Shown in pieces: positions 1 to 6,206 of a DNA stretch of 19,640 nt. The DNA is from Verrucomicrobiaceae bacterium (GTDB lineage Bacteria; Verrucomicrobiota; Verrucomicrobiae; Verrucomicrobiales; Akkermansiaceae), in assembly GCA_003820635.1 (NCBI GenBank), contig RPOS01000050.1:1-19640 (forward strand), written 5' to 3'. Numbering within the stretch: position 1 is the first letter of the stretch; each line of letters opens with the position of its first letter. The notes below the pieces were generated by a model. The model did no database searches and was not told where the DNA came from. It saw only the letters and a program-made list of their open reading frames with translations. A program made the translations under genes and the position numbers.

Positions 1-43
1 GCGGATCTCCCTTTACGAACTCACGCTTCGTGCTTCGAAATGA

Positions 44-394
44 ATGGCGCGCATGGTCACCACACTGTGGAACCCGGTCAGCCGCGCGCGGAAACTCATG
101 GCAGGTTCGTTCATCTTCGTCGAGGCCGCCGCATTCCACGGCATCGGCGGTTTCAGCCACGATTGGTTTGCCGGAGAGGAATTGGATTTTTGCCAGCGAC
201 TCAAGAAACTGGCGCGTAAAACCAAGCGGCAGATCGTCATCCTGCATCGACATCCGCTCCAGACCTCCGGGCGCAAGATCGATCTCTACACGCCGTGGGA
301 GATCCTGCGGATGCTCGCACGCGTCGTGATGAGCGGCGGGCGTTCGTTGCAGAACCGCGAGACGACACACGTTTGGTATGACGGACGAAGGTAA
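44..394 (+). CDS. Family 2 glycosyltransferase, C-terminal fragment (5' end missing, probable frameshift)
   Basis: The 116-residue reading frame looks like the end of a GT2 glycosyltransferase. It has the segment LMAGSFIFVEAAAF, then GIGGF, then GEELDFCQRLKKLARK (the acceptor-side E-[DE]-x-D/R-L region), then VILHRHPLQTS and a hydrophobic C-terminus. GT2 enzymes transfer sugars from nucleotide donors at the cytoplasmic membrane. The catalytic N-terminal half with its DxD motif is not present in this frame. An in-frame TGA lies at 41-43, directly before the ATG at 44. Frame 1 upstream encodes a plausible continuation ending in FEMNG, so one inserted or lost base near position 45 would restore a longer protein. 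The gene is therefore either truncated and decayed or affected by a sequencing error. It converges on the minus-strand operon, with 9 bases between the two stops. Confidence 0.6.
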   Translation: MARMVTTLWNPVSRARKLMAGSFIFVEAAAFHGIGGFSHDWFAGEELDFCQRLKKLARKTKRQIVILHRHPLQTSGRKIDLYTPWEILRMLARVVMSGGRSLQNRETTHVWYDGRR

Positions 395-403
395 GGTGGC
401 CGT

Positions 404-1375
404 TCAGAATTCCAGGACCTGATCGGGCTTCAGCAGCCAACCTGCCTCACCCGCGTGGAGTTTGTATTGGATCTGGCGGATCTTGCCGGTGGGCTTTTTC
501 ACGGCGGAGTCTTCCGGGTAGATTGGAAAACGGCGGCCGATGATGCCTTCCACTACGGCAAACTCGTCGCCGCCTCGGTAGCCCTTGGCGTGCTCGCCGA
601 GTTCGGGCAGGTAAATATCGCTGAGCGACTTCTTCCTGTTCGCACTCCAGGCAAGGAGTGTGGTGCCGCTGCCGTTGAAAACATAAACATACAACTCGGG
701 TGAGCCATCCGAATTGATGTCCGCCACTTCGATGCCGGTGACGATGCCAGATGCGTCCTGGGCGATGGATGAGTTGTCGATTTCAAGCCCGGCGGGAGTC
801 ACTGTCAGGGAGTTGCCGGTATTGAGGTTCGGGCTGGTGACTTGAAACGTGATGCCATGGAGTTCCCTCTTCTGATCAAATGGCGGAGTGGGTTCCGCGA
901 AGAGCACGGTGTCTTCCTCTCGTGCTTCGGCACGCGCATCACCCGGTGCGGCCGGGTAGCTGGTGCCGTCGAATTTCATCTCGGCGAGCCCAGGCTCCGC
1001 GCCGCCACCTCTCACGGTGACGAGCAGATCGCGCAGGCCCTTGGTCGATGACTTGCGCAGAAAGACCGGCGCGCTGACCACCTTGATGGAACCGAGCGAT
1101 TCGAAGCCGTCGTCCTTTCCAAGGAGGATGAACATCGTGGCTCCGCCGGTTCCCACGTAGCTGCTCTTGCCGTTCATCAGCGCGAGAACGTCATCCCTGC
1201 CGTCGCCGTTCAAGTCGGCGCGGGCGATGTCGTAGTGGTCGAGCCTGATGTCGGCATCAAGCTTTTGCAGAGCGGCTTGGGTGAGCGAAAGCACCGGCGG
1301 CATGGCGTGCGCGAGGCCGGCGAGAAACAGCGGGGCGAGAAAGATGGATTTCATGGTTCGTTTTGAGCTTTTCAT
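404..1375 (-). CDS. Secreted protein resembling PliI-family (i-type lysozyme inhibitor) proteins
   Basis: The 323-residue protein begins with a signal peptide (IFLAPLFLAGLAHA), so it should be exported. The first part contains an acidic DLNGDGRDD loop of the FG-GAP/EF-hand-like type. The second part (about residues 160-323) has the run GLEIDNS, VTGIEVADINSDGSPELYVY, DEFAVVEG, RRFPIY, IQYKL and GEAGWLL. From memory this matches PliI-type periplasmic inhibitors of invertebrate-type lysozyme. That family is normally about half this length, so the N-terminal FG-GAP-like half would be an addition. The start at 1375 overlaps the cca stop as ATGA, suggesting translational coupling. A second Met at 1354 would give a tighter signal peptide and is a reasonable alternative. 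The function is not proven; it could be a generic periplasmic VCBS-like protein. Confidence 0.6.
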   Translation of the reverse strand: MKSSKRTMKSIFLAPLFLAGLAHAMPPVLSLTQAALQKLDADIRLDHYDIARADLNGDGRDDVLALMNGKSSYVGTGGATMFILLGKDDGFESLGSIKVVSAPVFLRKSSTKGLRDLLVTVRGGGAEPGLAEMKFDGTSYPAAPGDARAEAREEDTVLFAEPTPPFDQKRELHGITFQVTSPNLNTGNSLTVTPAGLEIDNSSIAQDASGIVTGIEVADINSDGSPELYVYVFNGSGTTLLAWSANRKKSLSDIYLPELGEHAKGYRGGDEFAVVEGIIGRRFPIYPEDSAVKKPTGKIRQIQYKLHAGEAGWLLKPDQVLEF

Positions 1376-2700
1376 GATGCTTCCCTACCCAAAGTGGCGA
1401 GATGCCGGACATGTTCAAGGGCGGGTTCGCGCTCGAGGATTCTTCCTTCGAGCTGCTCGGTCTGGATGGCTTCCAGGATTTCCTTGAAACGCGGACCGGG
1501 CTCGAGGCCGAGCTTGATCAAGTCACGCCCGGTGACGAGCGGCGCGGGAATCAGCGGTTCGCTCGCAAACTCGGCCTCCTTGGCCTGGAGGAATTCATAG
1601 TTGTCCGTGAAGCCGTTGGACGATGCGCAATCGACGCGGTGCAGCTCCATTTCCCAGTCAAAGGTCGGCTCGGCCATGAAGCGCTTGAGCTTGGCCACGC
1701 GCATCTTCTGGACGTTCATGAACTGCATGTGGCGGCCGACCATGACCACCGCGTCTTCGATGATGTGATTGGGGTAGCGCAGGCGGCGCAGGATGGTTTC
1801 CGCCATGCGCGCGCCCATCGCATCGTGGCCGTTGAAACGGATGCGCCCGTCAGGATCGATGCTGCGGCACGGCGGCTTGGCGATGTCGTGCAACAACACC
1901 GCCAGAGATAACTCGAGCGGCGCGTCCGGCGCGAGCATGTCGAGCATGATGAGCGTGTGGATGTAAACATCGCCCTCGGGATGCCACTCCGGCGGCTGGT
2001 CACAACCGATGAGCGGCAGCACCTCGGGCAGGAAGTGGCGGATGAGGTCGGTTTCCACCAGATGCTCCACCCCGGCGCGGCGGCGCGGCGAGGTGAGGAT
2101 TTTTGAAAACTCGTCGCGGATGCGCTCGGGGGAAATCCTGTCTAACAGAGGCGCGCAGTCGCGCAGCGCCGTGTCCGTCTCCGGCTCGATGGCGAAGCCC
2201 ATCCGCGCGGCGAAACGCACGGCTCGCAGCAGCCTCAGCCCGTCCTCGGTGAAGCGCGCCTTTGGATCCCCGATGGCGCGGATGATGCCGGCCTTGAGGT
2301 CCGCCAAACCGCCGACATGGTCGATCACCTCGCCGGTCTCGGGGACTTCAAACAGGCCGTTGATGGTGAAATCCCGCCGGCGCGCGTCTTCCACGGGCGT
2401 CGAGAACGTCACCGACTCCGGCCGGCGGCCGTCGCGGTAGCTGCCATCAGTGCGAAAGGTGGCGATTTCCACATGATGGCCGCCGTGCTTGGCGATCACC
2501 ACGCCGAAGTGCGCGCCCACCTCGTTGGAACCGGGAAACAGCTCCAGGACCTCGGAAGGCACGGCCGAGGTGGCGATGTCATAATCCTCCGGTGGATGTC
2601 CTAACAGACGATCCCGCACGCAGCCGCCGGCGAACAACGCCTCGTGTCCGGCGGCCTTCAGCCGGCGGGCAAGTGCGGTGGCCGCCTCGCGGGCGGTCAT
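1372..2700 (-). CDS. cca: CCA tRNA nucleotidyltransferase with HD domain
   Basis: This is a class II nucleotidyltransferase that adds or repairs the 3' CCA end of tRNAs in the cytoplasm. From the ATG at 2700 the protein has 442 residues. Visible motifs are GGCVRD at 25-30, the catalytic DYD metal-binding pair at 39-41, RRRDFT at 107-112, and EDGLRLLRA at 152-160. These are followed by the neck/body region and an HD-type domain (LLHDIAKPP, then FNGHDAMGARMA). The length is typical of the HD-containing bacterial forms. The reading frame continues upstream to 3198, but that part is the ubiE gene read out of frame. An in-frame GTG at 2718 overlaps the ubiE stop as GTGA and is an alternative start that adds six residues. 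It is the middle gene of a coupled operon, and its TGA overlaps the ATG of the PliI-like gene. A strictly poly(A)-adding activity cannot be excluded from sequence alone. Confidence 0.93.
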   Translation of the reverse strand: MTAREAATALARRLKAAGHEALFAGGCVRDRLLGHPPEDYDIATSAVPSEVLELFPGSNEVGAHFGVVIAKHGGHHVEIATFRTDGSYRDGRRPESVTFSTPVEDARRRDFTINGLFEVPETGEVIDHVGGLADLKAGIIRAIGDPKARFTEDGLRLLRAVRFAARMGFAIEPETDTALRDCAPLLDRISPERIRDEFSKILTSPRRRAGVEHLVETDLIRHFLPEVLPLIGCDQPPEWHPEGDVYIHTLIMLDMLAPDAPLELSLAVLLHDIAKPPCRSIDPDGRIRFNGHDAMGARMAETILRRLRYPNHIIEDAVVMVGRHMQFMNVQKMRVAKLKRFMAEPTFDWEMELHRVDCASSNGFTDNYEFLQAKEAEFASEPLIPAPLVTGRDLIKLGLEPGPRFKEILEAIQTEQLEGRILEREPALEHVRHLATLGREAS

Positions 2701-2714
2701 GGTCGGCGGGGTTT

Positions 2715-3395
2715 TCACGGCTGCGGGCGGCTGGCTTGATAGATGGAAACCACGCCGCCGGTCAGGGGCGTGGCATCGGTTTCCGCGAAACCACAGCTTT
2801 CCAATAAATCCATCATCGCCTTGCCGGAGGGGAAGGCCTCGATGGATCCGCCGAGGTATTCGTATGCGTCGCGCTGGCCGGTAAGCCAGCCGGCCATGCG
2901 CGGCAGGACGTGGTGCAGATAGAAACGGTAAAACGGCCGCAGGATGCCGCCGGGCAGCGAGAAATCCAGAATCAACAAGTGGCCGCCGGGCTTGAGCACG
3001 CGCCGCATTTCGCGCAGCGCGGCCGGATAGTCCGCCATGTTGCGCAGGCCGAAGGCGACGGTCACCACGTCGAAGTTCCCGTCTGGAAACGGCAGCTGCA
3101 GGGCGTCTGCAACCAGCGTGCGGGCCACTCCGCGGCTGGCGGCATGGGCGAGCATTTCCGCACAAAAATCCGAGGCGGTCACCTCGCAATCCGGGCACTG
3201 GTCCTGGATTTCCAACGCCAGATCACCGGTGCCGGACGCCACATCGAGCAAGCGCGCGGGTTTCCACCGCCGGATGCGCGCGGTGACCACCTTGCGCCAC
3301 CAGATGTCCGCGCCGCAGCTCAGGACGTGGTTGGTGAGCACGTAGCGGTCGGCGATCCGGGCGAACGCGTCGCGGACGTAGGCGGCATCTTGCAT
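2715..3395 (-). CDS. ubiE: Demethylmenaquinone/ubiquinone C-methyltransferase UbiE/MenG
   Basis: This SAM-dependent methyltransferase catalyses the ring C-methylation step of menaquinone (and in some bacteria ubiquinone) biosynthesis. Motifs seen are VRDAFARIADRYVLTNHVLS near the N-terminus (the family's first signature), the SAM-binding LLDVASGTGDLAL, DFCAEML, the stretch FDVVTVAFGLRNM, and RRVLKPGGHLLILDF. The start at 3395 gives 226 residues beginning MQDAAYVRDAF, which matches the usual family N-terminus. An upstream Met at 3437 would add 14 residues unlike the family, and the best -10-like element (CATTAT on this strand, 3451-3456) lies too close to allow a leader for it. It is the first gene of the ubiE-cca-pliI-like operon. 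No clear Shine-Dalgarno sequence is present. Confidence 0.92.
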   Translation of the reverse strand: MQDAAYVRDAFARIADRYVLTNHVLSCGADIWWRKVVTARIRRWKPARLLDVASGTGDLALEIQDQCPDCEVTASDFCAEMLAHAASRGVARTLVADALQLPFPDGNFDVVTVAFGLRNMADYPAALREMRRVLKPGGHLLILDFSLPGGILRPFYRFYLHHVLPRMAGWLTGQRDAYEYLGGSIEAFPSGKAMMDLLESCGFAETDATPLTGGVVSIYQASRPQP

Positions 3396-3512
3396 GGCGG
3401 GAGCTTTGGGGCGGAGCGCCCGGGAATCAAGCGGCAAGCCCGAGCATGGGATAATGATTCCGCTTACGCCGCGCTAGGGCGAATGGCCACGAGCGACGCG
3501 CCGTTCCACCCA

Positions 3513-3540
3513 TTTACAGAACGCCCGGAAGTGGCATTAT
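3513..3540 (+). promoter_or_regulatory. Candidate sigma-70-type promoter of the small heat-shock gene
   Basis: TTTACA at 3513-3518 (five of six matches to TTGACA) is followed after 16 bases by CATTAT at 3535-3540 (four of six matches to TATAAT). Transcription would start near 3547 and give a leader of about 160 bases before the ATG at 3706. This was judged by eye only. A weak sigma-32-like CCCCCAT element lies at about 3576-3582 and could be an alternative. Confidence 0.35.
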
Positions 3541-3601
3541 GAAAGTGTCCGATGCGGCTGGAGTTTCCTCGCCCCCCATCCCCCTGCCCCCTGCGAGAGA
3601 C

Positions 3602-3666
3602 TCCGGTCCGGACCGGACGAAACAATGATCAGCCTGCCATCCAGGCTGCCGGCGGCCGGGATGGCA
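3602..3666 (+). promoter_or_regulatory. Two inverted repeats in the hsp20 leader (possible RNA switch or operator)
   Basis: TCCGGTCCGGACCGGA at 3602-3617 is a perfect 16-base palindrome; as RNA it could form a 6-bp stem with a CCGG loop. A second hairpin spans 3635-3666: TGCCATCC pairs with GGATGGCA, and after one mismatch the inner GGCTG pairs with CGGCC (one G-U pair) around a CCGG loop. The arm ACCGGA of the palindrome recurs at 3684-3689, directly before the Shine-Dalgarno-like AGAAAGG at 3692-3698. TCCGGT at 3602-3607 could therefore pair with either copy. The sequence shows the repeats; the regulatory role is inference. Confidence 0.45.
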
Positions 3667-3705
3667 CTCGGGTGAACCCCCACACCGGATCAGAAAGGCA
3701 ACATC

Positions 3706-4203
3706 ATGAACATGCTCACCAAACTCAATCCGTTTGGAAAAACGGAATCGCTGGATTTGTTCCGGCCGACGCTGCGGATGGACGCGTTCCGCGAAATGGA
3801 AGACCTCGTCCGCAACATGCAACGCACCTTCAACGGCTGGCCCGCCAAAATCGAGGAATCGATGACACTGGCCGACTGGACGCCCTCGGTGGACATCGGC
3901 GAAAACGACACGGAATACGTCGTCAAAGCCGAACTGCCGGAAGTGAAGAAGGACGACATCAAGGTGAATGTCGATAACGGCACCCTGACCATCAGCGGCG
4001 AACGCAAGGTGGAGAAAGAGGAGAAGGGAACGAAGTTCCACCGCGTGGAGCGTGCCTATGGCTGCTTCGAGCGCTCGTTCTCGCTGCCGGATGACACCGA
4101 CGCCGACAAGATCACCTCGGAATACAAGGACGGCATCCTGACCGTCCACCTGCCGAAGAACCCGGTCGCGAAGCCCACCGCTCACGCGATCCCGGTGAGC
4201 TGA
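3706..4203 (+). CDS. Small heat-shock protein, Hsp20/alpha-crystallin family
   Basis: This is an ATP-independent cytoplasmic holdase that binds unfolding proteins and hands them to DnaK/ClpB. The 165-residue protein has an N-terminal arm (FREMEDLVRNMQRTF), an alpha-crystallin domain from about residue 57 to 150 (PSVDIGENDTEYVVKAELP, then LTISGERK, then ERAYGCFERSFSLPDD, then the conserved GILTVHLPK), and a C-terminal IPV near the end. That IPV corresponds to the I-x-I/V tail that docks between dimers. The length is normal for the family. AGAAAGG at 3692-3698 gives it one of the few clear Shine-Dalgarno sequences in the window, which suits a strongly translated stress protein. It is transcribed alone, divergent from the ubiE operon and convergent with the BMC gene, with a long structured leader upstream. 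Confidence 0.95.
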   Translation: MNMLTKLNPFGKTESLDLFRPTLRMDAFREMEDLVRNMQRTFNGWPAKIEESMTLADWTPSVDIGENDTEYVVKAELPEVKKDDIKVNVDNGTLTISGERKVEKEEKGTKFHRVERAYGCFERSFSLPDDTDADKITSEYKDGILTVHLPKNPVAKPTAHAIPVS

Positions 4204-4258
4204 AGCAGGAAATCCCGGTGCCGTGCCCGCCATAACCGGCATACGGGAAAAAGAGGAT

Positions 4259-4290
4259 GGCCGCCGATTTTCCCTCCAGGATCGGCGGCC
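4259..4290. terminator. Bidirectional intrinsic terminator between hsp20 and the BMC gene
   Basis: GGCCGCCGAT at 4259-4268 and ATCGGCGGCC at 4281-4290 form a perfect 10-bp stem with a 12-base loop. On the plus strand it is followed by GGATCGTTTT. On the minus strand it is followed by a run of five T (complement of AAAAA at 4248-4252). It sits between the convergent stops at 4203 and 4314, where a shared terminator is expected. Confidence 0.75.
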
Positions 4291-4313
4291 GGATCGTTTT
4301 CAGCACTGCGGGG

Positions 4314-4931
4314 TCACTTCGGCAGCAGCGCGAGCAATTCGGCGTGCGGCCGGGCGATGACGTGCGATGCGATCACCTTGCCGAGCGGCGCGGCGGCGGC
4401 AGCTCCGGCGGCCACGGCCGCGCTCACGGCAGCCACATCACCACGGATGACGATGGTGACGTAGGCCGCGCCGATCTTCTCCTTGCCGACGAGTTTGACG
4501 TCGGCGGATTTGAGCATGGCATCGGTGGCTTCCAGGATGGCAGTGAGGCCTTGGGTTTCGAGAATGCCGAGGGCTTGGGATTCGGTGTTCATGGCGGATT
4601 CAGGGTTGGGGAAATCAGTGGGCAGGAATTGGTCGCGGCCGCCGTAGAGCGGATTGATGGCATTGGCGCCGGAGTAAAGTCCGGCAAACTGGCTGTCGGG
4701 CTTGGAGAGGCGGGTGCCGAGGCATTTCACGCCGAGTTTCCGCGCGCAGGCTTCGGCGGCTTCCAGCGCATCGGCAACCTCTGAAACGCCACCCGCGGTG
4801 CGGATGACGATTTCCTCGCTGCCGCTGGTGTCGAAGCCGAGAATGCGCACGCCGCTGGTCTTGGCAACCACATCGGCCACCACGGCGGCGATGCTGAAAA
4901 AGGGAACCTCGATGAAGCCAAGAGCGGACAC
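4314..4931 (-). CDS. Tandem-domain bacterial microcompartment shell protein (BMC-T type)
   Basis: The protein carries two BMC domains and should form trimeric pseudohexameric tiles of a protein shell. Domain 1 (about residues 1-90) begins VSALGFIEVPFFSIAA and has a GSEEIVIRTAGG loop at the presumed pore position. A linker of about 30 residues contains INPLYGGRDQFLP. Domain 2 (about residues 120-205) begins SQALGILETQGLTAI and shows the classic IVIRGDVAAV segment and a VIARPH ending. The frame is open to an ATG at 5036, but the first 35 codons do not look like a BMC protein and would overlap the best promoter candidate. I therefore chose the GTG at 4931, giving 205 residues, the usual BMC-T size. 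No Shine-Dalgarno is visible. No enzyme of a known microcompartment (aldehyde dehydrogenase, PduL, aldolase) and no BMC-H or BMC-P gene is in the window. Confidence 0.85.
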   Translation of the reverse strand: MSALGFIEVPFFSIAAVVADVVAKTSGVRILGFDTSGSEEIVIRTAGGVSEVADALEAAEACARKLGVKCLGTRLSKPDSQFAGLYSGANAINPLYGGRDQFLPTDFPNPESAMNTESQALGILETQGLTAILEATDAMLKSADVKLVGKEKIGAAYVTIVIRGDVAAVSAAVAAGAAAAAPLGKVIASHVIARPHAELLALLPK

Positions 4932-4996
4932 GTGCCGCAGTGGTAGCCTGCCCGGCAGCGCGGCGCAACTACGGACCAGGGCCTGCGCATTTAAAT

Positions 4997-5025
4997 ATGA
5001 AATTTTTTCACCGCAGCGCCGCCAA
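4997..5025 (-). promoter_or_regulatory. Candidate promoter of the BMC gene
   Basis: On the minus strand TTGGCG (5025-5020) and TTTCAT (5002-4997) are separated by 17 bases, in a locally AT-rich stretch (4989-5008) that stands out in this GC-rich sequence. Transcription would start near 4990, about 60 bases before the GTG at 4931 and downstream of the ATG at 5036. This supports the internal start. Both hexamers match the consensus only in part. Confidence 0.3.
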
Positions 5026-5040
5026 GCCGTAACCATGCAG

Positions 5041-5106
5041 TGGGAAATCCCGGAGGGATTACAGAAATTAGCCTGGCGGTCGCAGACCCCGGGATCATTG
5101 CCCGGA
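5041..5106. repeat. Palindrome cluster, possible dispersed repeat element
   Basis: AATCCC-GGA-GGGATT at 5046-5060 is a 6-bp inverted repeat with a 3-base loop. CCGGG at 5089-5093 and CCCGG at 5101-5105 form a second small hairpin. The stretch resembles, from memory, short intergenic repeats common in verrucomicrobial genomes; no second copy lies in this window, so the assignment is inference. The rest of 5037-5176 holds no gene. On the minus strand there is a 17-codon open stretch containing MKEIVYIELPYPG with stops on both sides, possibly the end of a lost gene. Confidence 0.35.
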
Positions 5107-5176
5107 AATTCCCCGCATCACCCCGGATATGGCAGCTCGATGTAAACGATTTCCTTCATGTGCTTGGTGACTCAGC

Positions 5177-5605
5177 TCACGGCCGCTGATTCCCATATGG
5201 TGGCGCATCCTCGCGGACGAACGACAACTCCGGCTCTTCCTGAACCTCGGCAGACAACGGGTAGCGCACCTCTTTCGCCGGTCTGATCTCCACGATCTTC
5301 CCATCTTTCATGATGTGGAGCGCCGTGTGGGTGTTCACCGCCGCAAGACTCAGCGCCGTGCGATCCCGGCAAAGCTCCTCCACCGCTCCCTCAATCGCCT
5401 CCACCGGCAGATCCGGATTCAATCGACGGAGCGCTGGCTTCAGCCGGCCCGTGAGAACCACCTCCCGTTTCCCATCCCGTTCCAGATTGCTCGCTCCGCC
5501 ATCCCACTCCCCGTGGCAACCCACCACATCCCACCCCAACACATGCTCCATGAGTTGGATCGCCGGTTGCTCGACGAGGTGGTCTTCGGTGTAGGATGAC
5601 GCCAT
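5177..5605 (-). pseudogene. Relic of type I restriction endonuclease subunit R (hsdR), N-terminal part only
   Basis: HsdR is the motor and nuclease subunit of type I restriction systems, usually around 1000 residues. This 142-residue frame matches only its extreme N-terminus: SSYTEDHLVEQPAIQLMEHVLGW, then LTGRLKPALRRLNPDLP, EAIEGAVEELCRDRTAL and MKDGKIVE. After about residue 105 the similarity I recognise ends, and the tail before the stop looks unrelated. The PD-(D/E)XK nuclease and DEAD helicase domains are absent, and no hsdM or hsdS is nearby. It is best read as a remnant left after deletion. The ATG at 5605 has no Shine-Dalgarno sequence. A functional small protein is unlikely but not excluded. 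Confidence 0.7.
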
Positions 5606-5988
5606 GGGTTGGATTTTCAGTGATTGACTCCAAGGCTCGCCGCATTACGGATTTCCCATCTCGTCCACCAAGATGTGGAAGGAGTTACGAGGCCGCCCTT
5701 CGGGGCGGCTTCAGCATTTGTCGGGGTCGCGGACGTGGGAGAAAATGGTGAGAGATTGATCTTTTCCCTGTCGGAATCCAAATCTGCGGTTTCATGACGG
5801 CAACACGGCCTCCGCCTCTTCCTTCGGGAACGCTGGGGTTCTTTTTTTGGGATGATCTTGGATTTGCGATCATTTCCAGAGCCCCCAGTTTTCCCATTGC
5901 GGCGGGCACCCCATTTGCACGAGCGAGCAAGTGCCCGGCCCATCCTTCGGCAATTTGCATACACGGCCCGCGATCTGTGTCATGCTAG
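5606..5988. other. Non-coding or decayed stretch with a TTCG-loop hairpin
   Basis: I find no convincing gene here. GCCGCCC at 5692-5698 and GGGCGGC at 5703-5709 pair around a TTCG tetraloop, and flanking bases extend the stem to 5689-5712 with one G-T pair. There is no T-run on either side, so it is not a standard terminator; it could be the core of an intergenic repeat. The open frames on the minus strand (for example to 5964) are rich in Arg, Pro and Ser and look non-coding. Confidence 0.4.
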
Positions 5989-6111
5989 GCGGGAAAGCGC
6001 GACCACAAGCGGCCGGAATCCGGCATCGTGGTGGAAAAGGTGGAGACGCTCAACCAGCGCGATGAATGTGTGATGGCTTGCGGGCACCTGTTGCTGGTAA
6101 AAAGGCGCTAG
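5989..6111 (+). pseudogene. Relic of a MaoC-type (hot-dog fold) dehydratase, C-terminal end only
   Basis: From 6001 the frame reads [20 protein letters not shown] and then [16 protein letters not shown] before a TAG at 6109-6111. The pattern (R/K-P-x-x-GIV, V-E-x-x-NQ-x-x-E/D-x-V-M, L-V-x-R-R) is that of the end of MaoC-like enoyl-CoA hydratase or dehydratase proteins, normally about 150 residues. There is an in-frame TAG at 5986-5988, no start codon, and no recognisable upstream half in any frame. About 40 codons survive. It lies in front of prs and is probably transcribed only incidentally. Confidence 0.6.
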
Positions 6112-6206
6112 CAGACCCTTCGCAAGGTTTTCCAAGCAAAGTGTTGCCGCCGCGCCAAAGGCCGTCAAGAATCCGCCCGCCTGTCCGCATCCGCTCCTCA
6201 CCTGCC

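Noticed and set aside
2701..3198. Open frame upstream of cca suggesting a fusion
   Set aside because: It is ubiE read in another frame; the family N-terminus starts at 2700.
3662..3677. TGGCAC-N5-TGAAC, resembling a sigma-54 promoter before hsp20
   Set aside because: The -12 part lacks the required GC, and the element overlaps the leader hairpin; a better sigma-70 match lies upstream.
4932..5036. N-terminal extension of the BMC protein from the ATG at 5036
   Set aside because: The residues are unlike BMC proteins, and the AT-rich promoter-like stretch falls inside it.
5806..5852. Possible terminator with the T-run at 5841-5847
   Set aside because: The only stem before it is 4 bp and 12 bases away from the T-run.
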